Source: an uncultured Flavobacteriaceae bacterium
GTDB lineage: Bacteria; Bacteroidota; Bacteroidia; Flavobacteriales; Flavobacteriaceae
Direction: 5' to 3'
Length of the DNA: 35,677 bases
Assembly (NCBI GenBank): GCA_938010765.1
Contig: CALLVX010000054.1
Span: 1 to 35,677 of the forward strand
In this document: positions 19,126 through 26,843 of the stretch, one piece after another
Layout: each line of letters starts with the position of its first letter
Numbering within the stretch: position 1 is the first letter of the stretch
Made by a program: the position numbers and the translations under genes
The notes under the pieces: generated by a model
Told to the model about the DNA's origin: nothing
The model's input: only the letters and a program-made list of their open reading frames with translations
The model's database searches: none

Positions 19126-21570
19126 TTAAAAATTACCGATTCGAATAATGTCTGCGAAAATTCCGGATGCGGTTACATCGGCTCCTGCCCCGGCCCCTTT
19201 TATAATCATAGGTTGGTCGGGATAACGTTCTGTATAGAACAAAACAATGTTGTCACTGCCTTCTAAATTATAGAAATCATGTCCTTTTGGAATTTCCTGT
19301 AAACCAACGCTGGCGTTCCCATTTTCAAATTGGGCCACATACTTCAATTTACTATTTTTTGCTTGGGCATCGCTATAGCGTTTTTGAAATGCTGTTTCAT
19401 GTTTCTTAAGAGATGCAAAGAAATCTTCATTGGTTTTCGTCTCGAGACTTTCTTTAGGAAGAAACGGGGTATTTTGAATAGCTTCTATCTCAAGTTGGTG
19501 CCCACTTTCTCTTGCTAAAATCAGAATTTTTCGCATAACGTCGATTCCGCTCAAATCTATTTTGGGGTCTGGCTCGGTATATCCTTCTTGCTGTGCGCGT
19601 AAAACGATGTCATGAAAGGTATGCCGTTCGTTAAAGTTATTGAATACAAAATTGAGACTACCCGAGAGCACTGCCTGAATTTTCAATACCTTATCTCCAG
19701 AGGCTATCAAATTTTTTAAGGTATCGAGTATGGGGAGACCTGCGCCCACATTTGTCTCGAATAAGAAAGGTGCATTATATTTTCTCGACAAGGTTTTTAA
19801 ACCATTATAGTTTTCATAGGCCGAGGAACAGGCAATCTTGTTGCAGGTAACTACAGAGATGCTATTCCCAAGGTAATCAGCATAGGTTTTTGACACTTGT
19901 TCACTTGCCGTATTGTCTACGAAAATGCTATTTCGATAGTTAAGACCGTTCACCAAATACATGAAACGTTCTCGATCGGCCTTTTCTCCATTGGCCAGTG
20001 TCGCTTCCCATGTTTTTAGTGCGATGCCATTTTCATTAAAATGCATGGTACGGGAATTTGAAATTCCAATTACCCGAATGTTTAATCTTAGGTTCTCTTT
20101 AAGATAGGCATGCTGCTGTTGTACCTGCGCCAAAAATTTAGCACCTACATTTCCTACCCCCATTACGAAGAGGTTAAGTTGTTTTATATTTTCCTCGAAG
20201 AATTCTTCATGTAGGGAGTTTAAAGCTTTTTTGACATCTTCCTTTGCAATTACTGCTGAGATATTACGTTCGGAAGCGCCTTGGGCAATCACGCGAATAT
20301 TCACATTGTTCCGCCCTAGCGTGCTAAACATCTTACCGCTCAATCCCTGATGGCTTTTCATATTATCACCTACCAAGGCAACAATGGCCAAATCTTTCTC
20401 GGCCAATACTGGCTGAATCTTTCTTTGAGCTATTTCATAGGCAAAAGCTTCGTGCACTACTTGAACAGCTGCATCTATATCAGTGGCCGAGATACCTACG
20501 CAGATAGAATGTTCTGAAGATGCCTGTGTAATGAGTACAACGCTAATTGCCGCTTGTGATAGTACTTCGAAAAAACGTTTTGAAGTACCAGGAACCCCGA
20601 CCATACCGGGGCCTTGCAGCGATAATAAAGCAATTTCATCAATATGACTGATGCCTCTTACTGTCTTGTTTTTTTCGTTTCTACTTTTTGTTATTAAAGT
20701 ACCCTCTGCTTCGGGTTCAAAAGTGTTTTTGATTACAATCGAAATCCCTTTTGAAAGTACTGGTTGAATGGTGGGAGAGTATAGCACTTTCGCGCCAAAA
20801 TGAGAAAGTTCCATCGCCTCTTCAAAAGAAATATGGGGAATTGCCTGGGCCTGTTTTACAATTTTGGGATTAGCAGTATACATTCCACTTACATCTGTCC
20901 ATATTTGCAATAGGTCGGCATCCAAGCTGGCAGCTATAATAGCAGCAGAGTAGTCAGATCCACCTCTTCCCAAAGTAGTAGAGGTGCCCTTTTCCGAGGA
21001 AGCAATAAATCCGCCCATTAGAATTATCCTAGCGGAAATAGTTGGAAAATACTCCCGGCAGAGTTGTTGGGTTTGTTCGAAATTTACGGCCGCTTTTCCG
21101 TGGTTGGCGTTGGTCTTAATTAAATCTCTACTATCTTTATAAACAACATCCAGACCTTCCGAAATAAAATACTCGCTAATTATAAAGGAAGATAGCAACT
21201 CCCCGAAGCTTACAATTTTGTCCAATAGTTTTGGTGTGGTCTCGCCAATTAAGAACGCGCCTTCCAATAAGGTTTCGAGAATATTCAATTCGCTTTTTAC
21301 TTTACTAAGCACGGCGCTTTGAGATTTAATCGGCAATAATGATTTGATGGTTTCTAGATGCCGCTTTTCGATTTCCTGTATAGTGGTCGTATAGCTTTCC
21401 TCTTGCTTAGAAGCCATTAAAGCGGCGGTTAACAGTAAGTCGGTAATGCCACCGAGGGCAGAGACGATTACAATAATCTGTTCTTCGGAAGCATCGGAAA
21501 CGATGTTCTTAACGAGAGCGATATTTTTTGCATTGGCAACAGAGGTGCCACCAAACTTTAATACTTGCAT
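19126..21570 (-). CDS. thrA: Bifunctional aspartokinase / homoserine dehydrogenase
   Basis: 814 aa, close to E. coli ThrA. Aspartokinase domain about aa 1-290 (KFGGTSVANAKN at the start, TTLGRGGSDYSA near 200), tandem ACT regulatory domains about 310-460 (feedback site, expected to sense threonine), then homoserine dehydrogenase about 465-814 (GVGNVGAKFL nucleotide-binding motif, GSLNFVFN, EPDPKIDLSG). It catalyses the first and third steps from aspartate to threonine. Head of the thr operon. The 170-nt transcript leader carries a Thr-rich ORF (21641-21724) and follows a consensus promoter, so expression probably responds to threonine supply besides the ACT feedback. Confidence 0.97.
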   Translation of the reverse strand: MQVLKFGGTSVANAKNIALVKNIVSDASEEQIIVIVSALGGITDLLLTAALMASKQEESYTTTIQEIEKRHLETIKSLLPIKSQSAVLSKVKSELNILETLLEGAFLIGETTPKLLDKIVSFGELLSSFIISEYFISEGLDVVYKDSRDLIKTNANHGKAAVNFEQTQQLCREYFPTISARIILMGGFIASSEKGTSTTLGRGGSDYSAAIIAASLDADLLQIWTDVSGMYTANPKIVKQAQAIPHISFEEAMELSHFGAKVLYSPTIQPVLSKGISIVIKNTFEPEAEGTLITKSRNEKNKTVRGISHIDEIALLSLQGPGMVGVPGTSKRFFEVLSQAAISVVLITQASSEHSICVGISATDIDAAVQVVHEAFAYEIAQRKIQPVLAEKDLAIVALVGDNMKSHQGLSGKMFSTLGRNNVNIRVIAQGASERNISAVIAKEDVKKALNSLHEEFFEENIKQLNLFVMGVGNVGAKFLAQVQQQHAYLKENLRLNIRVIGISNSRTMHFNENGIALKTWEATLANGEKADRERFMYLVNGLNYRNSIFVDNTASEQVSKTYADYLGNSISVVTCNKIACSSAYENYNGLKTLSRKYNAPFLFETNVGAGLPILDTLKNLIASGDKVLKIQAVLSGSLNFVFNNFNERHTFHDIVLRAQQEGYTEPDPKIDLSGIDVMRKILILARESGHQLEIEAIQNTPFLPKESLETKTNEDFFASLKKHETAFQKRYSDAQAKNSKLKYVAQFENGNASVGLQEIPKGHDFYNLEGSDNIVLFYTERYPDQPMIIKGAGAGADVTASGIFADIIRIGNF

Positions 21571-21640
21571 GATGCGCTGAAATTAGGATGTAATTTATTT
21601 AGGGAGCGATAAATCGCGAGGGTCGAAAGTATATAGCAGT

Positions 21641-21724
21641 TTACCCCAAAGGGGTAGTGGTAACATTGAATGTATGACCATTGCCTGTGAAGCGAAAATC
21701 TAAATTTGTAGTTGCTAGATTCAC
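21641..21724 (-). CDS. Candidate threonine-operon leader peptide
   Basis: 27 codons from GTG (21722-21724) to TAA (21641-21643), ending 70 nt before the thrA ATG and starting about 17 nt after the predicted transcript start. Seven residues are Thr (positions 5, 6, 13, 18, 22, 23, 24), with a run of three in the C-terminal VTTTPLG. A perfect hairpin, TACCCC / GGGGTA with loop TTT (21642-21656), spans the end of the ORF right after the Thr codons. No T-run terminator was found between leader and thrA, so control may be by stalling-dependent folding or Rho-type action rather than classical intrinsic attenuation. There is no ATG in this frame; GTG is the only usual start. Confidence 0.5.
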   Translation of the reverse strand: MNLATTNLDFRFTGNGHTFNVTTTPLG

Positions 21725-21747
21725 TATATTTTATTTCTTGTGAGTCC

Positions 21748-21778
21748 CAAAAGTAGTACATTTAGTGCCTCAACCAAA
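21748..21778 (-). promoter_or_regulatory. thr operon promoter
   Basis: On the minus strand TTTG (21775-21778), 19-bp spacer, TACTTTTG (21748-21755): an exact match to the Bacteroidota TTTG-N19-TAnnTTTG consensus. Expected start of transcription is near 21741, giving a leader of about 170 nt before thrA. Confidence 0.7.
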
Positions 21779-21832
21779 TGTTTACCGGTATTTTTACGGA
21801 ATCGGTAAATTTTGTCAGGATTTTTTAGGAAG

Positions 21833-23383
21833 ATGAAAATATTTTCGGGGAAACAGATTTACGAGGCAGATTCGTACACAATACAAAAACAGGAAATTAG
21901 CAGCGATGTGCTAATGGAAAGGGCGGCCACCCAAATTTTTAATTGGATCCACCTTCGGATGCAGGGAGCACCCGTGAAAATTCATCTTTTTTGCGGTATT
22001 GGAAATAATGGAGGCGACGGTATTGCCTTGGCACGCCACCTACAGGAGCATGGTTACAACATTGCCGTGTATGTAATAAATTATAGTAAGACCCGATCCA
22101 AGGACTTTTTGAGCAACTTGGAACGGTTGAAGGAGCGAAAGGTATGGCCCGAGTTTCTGGAGTCTGATTGTGAGCTTCCGGCGATTGGTAGAGATGACAT
22201 TATTGTAGACGCTATTTTCGGTATAGGCCTCAATCGGGCGCCAGATAAATGGGTGGTTCGTTTGATAGCGCATCTTCATAGTACCGAAGCCTTTATTCTT
22301 TCTATAGATATATCATCGGGTATGTTTACCGACAAGGGAGTTGTTGATTCGAAAGCGGTTGTTAAGGCTAATTTTGTGCTAAGCTTTCAAGCGCCCAAGT
22401 TGGTTTTCTTTCTGCCTAGCACTGGTATTTATAGCAATCAATGGGAAATTCTTGACATAGGACTTGATCCCGAGTATCTTGCTACTACCGAGACCGATTA
22501 TGAACTTATTGGTAAAAATGAGGTGTTGCCACTGTACATTCCAAGGGAAAAGTTCACGCATAAGGGAACCTATGGCCACGTCGTAGTTATCGGGGGTAGC
22601 ATAGGTAAAATAGGCGCGGTTCACCTAGCCTCACAAAGTAGTTTACGTACGGGTAGTGGTCTGGTATCTGCTTATATTCCGGAATGTGGGCTCTTACCAC
22701 TACAAACAAATTTACCCGAGGCAATGGTTGTACTGGATAGCGGTGAACAACAACTATCGAATATCGACTTTGCTTTTGAAGGTAAAACCGTTGCAATTGG
22801 TGTGGGAATGGGAAAAGATCCTGGTACGGTCAAAACCTTTTCTGAGTTTTTAGATCGGGTCAACAAGCCTATGGTGATTGATGCCGATGCCCTGAATATT
22901 TTATCGGAACAAAAATCCTTACTTAAAAAACTGCCTAAAGATTCTGTATTAACACCACACCCAAAAGAATTGGAACGCTTAATCGGAAAATGGAAGGATG
23001 ATTTTGAAAAGCTAAAAAAAGCCAAAACGTTTTCGAAAAAATATAACTGTATCGTCATTATTAAGGGCGCGCATACCATTACCATATACGCTGGGGTGGG
23101 TTATATTAATATGACCGGGAACCCAGGTATGGCCACTGCCGGTAGCGGCGATGTACTCACGGGCATCATCGCTGGGCTTATGGCACAAGGCTATACTCCT
23201 ATAAATGCTGCCATATTCGGTGTATACCTTCATGGTAGGGCAGGAGATATTGCTGTTGAGGCAACTGGGTACCAAGCATTATTGGCTTCCGATATATGCA
23301 ATGCAATCGGAAAAGCTTTTATCGATCTTTTTAAAATACCGGAGGGACCACCGCAAGAGGAGGTGTCAGAGAAAGAAAATTGA
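21833..23383 (+). CDS. nnr: Bifunctional NAD(P)H-hydrate epimerase / ADP-dependent dehydratase
   Basis: 516 aa. N-terminal YjeF_N epimerase domain (about 1-215) with CGIGNNGGDG at 54-63 and DAIFGIGLNR near 125. C-terminal ribokinase-like dehydratase domain (about 225-505) with HKGTYGHVVVIGGS, DADALNIL and NPGMATAGSGDVLTG, where D440 is the catalytic base. Together they repair damaged NADHX/NADPHX. ATG at 21833 is chosen over a TTG seven codons upstream because family members begin MKIFS-like and an AGGA element sits just before it. Divergent from the thr operon, convergent with the next gene (47-bp gap). Confidence 0.95.
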   Translation: MKIFSGKQIYEADSYTIQKQEISSDVLMERAATQIFNWIHLRMQGAPVKIHLFCGIGNNGGDGIALARHLQEHGYNIAVYVINYSKTRSKDFLSNLERLKERKVWPEFLESDCELPAIGRDDIIVDAIFGIGLNRAPDKWVVRLIAHLHSTEAFILSIDISSGMFTDKGVVDSKAVVKANFVLSFQAPKLVFFLPSTGIYSNQWEILDIGLDPEYLATTETDYELIGKNEVLPLYIPREKFTHKGTYGHVVVIGGSIGKIGAVHLASQSSLRTGSGLVSAYIPECGLLPLQTNLPEAMVVLDSGEQQLSNIDFAFEGKTVAIGVGMGKDPGTVKTFSEFLDRVNKPMVIDADALNILSEQKSLLKKLPKDSVLTPHPKELERLIGKWKDDFEKLKKAKTFSKKYNCIVIIKGAHTITIYAGVGYINMTGNPGMATAGSGDVLTGIIAGLMAQGYTPINAAIFGVYLHGRAGDIAVEATGYQALLASDICNAIGKAFIDLFKIPEGPPQEEVSEKEN

Positions 23384-23430
23384 TGATAGTCGGTTTGCGT
23401 TCGTTCGGTAACTTATTTGCTGAAGAGGTC

Positions 23431-23832
23431 TTAACGACCCTTAACCCTTCTTTTTACCCAAGCCAATGCATTATCGTATTCAATAAAGAACTTCATAGGT
23501 TTTTTGTAGAAGAGCTTTTCGATCTTGAAATTATGCATGTCCATTTCTTTAATAGAAACGATTGCAAATGCCTTTAAATTTTCCAATTCCCTGATATAGG
23601 AATAAATAGTAGGGTCAATAGCATAGGCATGCTTACGAAGGCTAATGTAACCAAAATCGCGATTTCTAAAATGAATTTCCGAAATACCGATAATTTGGTA
23701 CGCCCTTTCTAAAGTCAATGTTGCCCCTTCGTCAAAAATAGAAACCATATGGTTTTCATACACTTGTATTTTTCCTATCTCTAACTGGTATTCCCTAACG
23801 ACTATCTTTTTCTTAGATTTTCCCACTTTCAT
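23431..23832 (-). CDS. Hypothetical protein, STAS/SpoIIAA-like
   Basis: 133 aa, soluble, basic at both ends (KVGKSKKK at the start, KRRVKGR at the end). The middle reads as alternating strands and helices with FGYISLRKHAYAIDPTIY, LKAFAIVSI and, near the end, FIEYDNALAWV, a pattern I associate with small Bacteroidota proteins of the STAS/SpoIIAA-like fold. No catalytic residues are recognised and the function is unknown. It is followed at 47 bp by the convergent nnr end, with no clear terminator; upstream lies the clpC terminator. Confidence 0.7.
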   Translation of the reverse strand: MKVGKSKKKIVVREYQLEIGKIQVYENHMVSIFDEGATLTLERAYQIIGISEIHFRNRDFGYISLRKHAYAIDPTIYSYIRELENLKAFAIVSIKEMDMHNFKIEKLFYKKPMKFFIEYDNALAWVKRRVKGR

Positions 23833-23985
23833 TATTCGTATTTTTTAATAGTGTCTCGAAACGAAAGTAGCGGTATGGACAGACTTGTAGTAAAATATTA
23901 GATTAAAGACGTAAATATCGTTTATACTGCTTTTAATAGTGCCTATATGCCTTTTTTTTCTTACCCGACAAATTCGACCCCATAA

Positions 23986-24014
23986 AAAAAGGGGCGATTA
24001 ACTCGCCCCTTTTT
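23986..24014 (-). terminator. clpC terminator
   Basis: 12-bp perfect stem AAAAAGGGGCGA / TCGCCCCTTTTT with a five-base loop and flanking A/T runs, 22 bp after the clpC stop. Confidence 0.92.
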
Positions 24015-24036
24015 GGTGTGTTTTTCCTACTAAACA

Positions 24037-26586
24037 TCAGGCTTTAGAAGACTTGGTCGCTTTTTTTATTTTAATGGTCAACTCTTCTTTTTTGGTATCG
24101 AGGTCCATAAAAATGCTATCGCCTTCTTCTAGCTTAGAATTAACAATTTCTTCTGCCAAAGCGTCTTCTATATACTTTTGAATAGCTCTTTTCAACGGCC
24201 GTGCGCCGTATTGCTTATCAAAGCCTTTATCGGCTATATAGTCTTTTGCTTTTTCTGTTAAGTTGAGGTCGTATCCTATATCCTTGATTCTAGCGAACAA
24301 CTTGGCAAGTTCAATATCAATAATTTTGTGAATGTCTTCTCTTTCTAACGGATTAAAGACTACTACATCATCGATACGGTTCAAGAATTCGGGTGCAAAT
24401 GCTTTTTTCAAAGCATTTTCGATAACGCTCTTCTGATGCGTATCTGCCTGGGAAATTTTGGCTGAGGTGCCAAAACCGACTCCTTGTCCGAAGTCTTTTA
24501 ACTGTCTTGCTCCTATGTTCGAGGTCATTATGATGATACTGTTCCTGAAATCTATCTTACGGCCTAAACTGTCAGTAAGATAGCCATCATCTAGTACTTG
24601 TAATAGCATGTTGAATACATCTGGATGTGCTTTTTCAACTTCATCCAGCAAAATTACAGAATACGGCTTTCGACGTACTTTCTCTGTCAACTGCCCACCT
24701 TCCTCGTATCCTACATATCCCGGAGGAGCTCCTACCAATCGAGAAATAGCGAATTTTTCCATGTATTCACTCATGTCTATACGTATGAGTGCATCTTCCG
24801 AATCAAAAAGTTCCTTTGCCAATACTTTTGCCAGCTGCGTTTTACCTACACCGGTCTGTCCTAAGAAAATAAAGGAACCGATCGGTTTGTTAGGGTCTTT
24901 AAGTCCGGCACGATTTCGTTGTATGGCCTTGGCTACTTTCGCAACTGCTTCGTCTTGGCCTATTACATTCCCTTTTATTAAATCGGGTAGTTCGGCCAAT
25001 TTGTTGCTCTCGGTCTGCGCTATTCTATTTACAGGAATTCCACTCATCATAGAGACTACATCGGCTACATTGTCCTCTGAGACGGTCTCTTTGTGCAATT
25101 TGCTATCGTCTTCCCATTTTTCTTGGGCAATGGCCAAGTCTTTTTCGAGTCTTTTTTCATCGTCTCGCAGCTTTGCCGCCTCTTCATACTTTTGTTTTTT
25201 GACCACACTGTTCTTAAGCTCCCGAACATCTTCTAGCTGTTTTTCGAGCTCTAAGATTTGTTTGGGCACATCCATATTTACGATATGCACACGTGAACCT
25301 GCTTCGTCAAGGGCATCAATGGCCTTGTCTGGCAAAAAGCGGTCTGTCATATAGCGATTGGTCAATTTTACGCAAGCTATAATTGCTTCGTCGGTATAGA
25401 TGACATTATGGTGGTCTTCGTATTTACTCTTGATATTTTGCAGTATTTCAATCGTTTCCGCTACGGTAGTAGGTTCAACGATGACTTTTTGAAAACGCCT
25501 TTCCAGTGCTCCATCTTTTTCGATGTATTGCCTGTATTCATCTAAAGTCGTCGCGCCGATACATTGAATCTCTCCTCTTGCCAAGGCTGGTTTGAACATA
25601 TTGGAGGCATCCAAACTTCCGGTGGCACCACCGGCGCCTACGATGGTATGAATTTCGTCTATAAAGAGAATTACATCATCGTTTTTCTCCAATTCATTCA
25701 TTACGGCTTTCATCCGTTCTTCAAACTGACCTCTGTACTTTGTACCTGCAACCAATGATGCAAGGTCTAAGGTCACCACTCTTTTGTTATAGAGTATCCG
25801 CGATACTTTTTTGTTTATTATTCGAAGCGCAAGACCTTCCGCGATAGCGCTTTTGCCAACTCCGGGTTCGCCAATAAGCAACGGATTGTTCTTTTTTCTA
25901 CGACTTAAAATTTGAGAAACCCGTTCTATTTCTTTTTCCCTGCCGACGACCGGATCCAATTTGTTCTCCTCGGCCATTCTGGTAAGGTCTCTACCAAAAT
26001 TGTCAAGAACCGGCGTTTTTGATTTTTTATTCCCTTTTTGATTTCCTACAGAGCCAAAATTCCCTTCTTTACTTTCGTTGCCTTCGTCCGATTCGTTCGG
26101 GAACGATTCCGAAGTAGGGGCGTCAACGATTTCATCATCACTTGTAATCATGAACTTAAACTGTTCTTTTACGCCGTCATAATCAACTTTAAGCTTGTGC
26201 AATAATTTGGTCGTCGGGTCATTTTCATTTCTCAAAATACAGAGGAGTAAGTGGGCGGTATTGATTGAAGAACTTTGAAATAATTTTGCTTCTAAAAAAG
26301 TAGTTTTCAAAGCTCTTTCGGCCTGGCGTGTCAAGTGCAGGTTCTTTTTATCTTTTTGTGCGTTTCCAGAACTTGGATTTGACGGACTAAGGATCTCGAC
26401 CTTTCTTCTCAGGTGATCCAAGTCCACATCCATTGCATCCAAAATACTTATTGCCTTACCGTTTCCGTCACGTAAAAGGCCCAACATTAAATGTTCGGTT
26501 CCAATAAAGTCATGCCCCAAACGAAGGGCTTCCTCTTTGCTATATGCAATTACGTCTTTTACTCTTGGTGAAAAATTATCGTCCAT
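24037..26586 (-). CDS. clpC: ATP-dependent Clp protease ATP-binding subunit ClpC
   Basis: 849 aa Hsp100 unfoldase. Double Clp_N repeat about aa 5-145; a charged Ser/Glu/Asn-rich linker about 150-190; first AAA+ domain with Walker A G239-E-P-G-V-G-K-S246 and Walker B VILFIDEIH; a UVR-type coiled middle region (KYEEAAKLRDDE, near 425-440), which separates ClpC from ClpA and ClpB; second AAA+ domain with Walker A GQTGVGKT from 576; C-terminal D2-small domain and a Lys-rich tail. It unfolds substrates for ClpP, in the cytoplasm. clpP and adaptor genes are not in the window. Divergent from gyrA across 257 bp. Confidence 0.97.
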   Translation of the reverse strand: MDDNFSPRVKDVIAYSKEEALRLGHDFIGTEHLMLGLLRDGNGKAISILDAMDVDLDHLRRKVEILSPSNPSSGNAQKDKKNLHLTRQAERALKTTFLEAKLFQSSSINTAHLLLCILRNENDPTTKLLHKLKVDYDGVKEQFKFMITSDDEIVDAPTSESFPNESDEGNESKEGNFGSVGNQKGNKKSKTPVLDNFGRDLTRMAEENKLDPVVGREKEIERVSQILSRRKKNNPLLIGEPGVGKSAIAEGLALRIINKKVSRILYNKRVVTLDLASLVAGTKYRGQFEERMKAVMNELEKNDDVILFIDEIHTIVGAGGATGSLDASNMFKPALARGEIQCIGATTLDEYRQYIEKDGALERRFQKVIVEPTTVAETIEILQNIKSKYEDHHNVIYTDEAIIACVKLTNRYMTDRFLPDKAIDALDEAGSRVHIVNMDVPKQILELEKQLEDVRELKNSVVKKQKYEEAAKLRDDEKRLEKDLAIAQEKWEDDSKLHKETVSEDNVADVVSMMSGIPVNRIAQTESNKLAELPDLIKGNVIGQDEAVAKVAKAIQRNRAGLKDPNKPIGSFIFLGQTGVGKTQLAKVLAKELFDSEDALIRIDMSEYMEKFAISRLVGAPPGYVGYEEGGQLTEKVRRKPYSVILLDEVEKAHPDVFNMLLQVLDDGYLTDSLGRKIDFRNSIIIMTSNIGARQLKDFGQGVGFGTSAKISQADTHQKSVIENALKKAFAPEFLNRIDDVVVFNPLEREDIHKIIDIELAKLFARIKDIGYDLNLTEKAKDYIADKGFDKQYGARPLKRAIQKYIEDALAEEIVNSKLEEGDSIFMDLDTKKEELTIKIKKATKSSKA

Positions 26587-26771
26587 AAACTATCCTTAAC
26601 ATCTATAAAATTAGTAAAACTACTTCAATCTAAGGCAAATACTGTACCTATATTCGACAAACTAGTGCGAAATGACGAAAAAAGTACCGGTTCTAGAATT
26701 TTCGACAAGTTGAACGTCTTAAAAAAAGATGTTAAAACGTGTTGATAAATTCTTGAATAAAAGGTTGGAGA

Positions 26772-26805
26772 CTTGCCTTAAAAGTTGGGATTTTGCTTAT
26801 ATTGG
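26772..26805 (+). promoter_or_regulatory. Possible gyrA promoter
   Basis: CTTG (26772-26775), 22-bp spacer and TATATTGG (26798-26805), one base off TAnnTTTG, about 40 bp before the gyrA ATG. Weak match. The rest of the 26587-26843 divergent region shows no clear clpC promoter. Confidence 0.3.
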
Positions 26806-26843
26806 CTTGCTTTTTTAAACCTAATAAACACTAATATTTTCAA

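Noticed and set aside
21558..21761. 67-codon minus-strand frame upstream of and overlapping the thrA start
   Set aside because: Different frame from the Thr-rich leader, overlaps the thrA start, begins upstream of the predicted transcription start, and has no Thr enrichment.
24608..25354. Long open frame of 248 codons on the plus strand inside clpC
   Set aside because: Antisense to a clear ClpC coding region, Ser/Phe/Leu-rich composition typical of reverse-strand shadows, and no recognisable domain.
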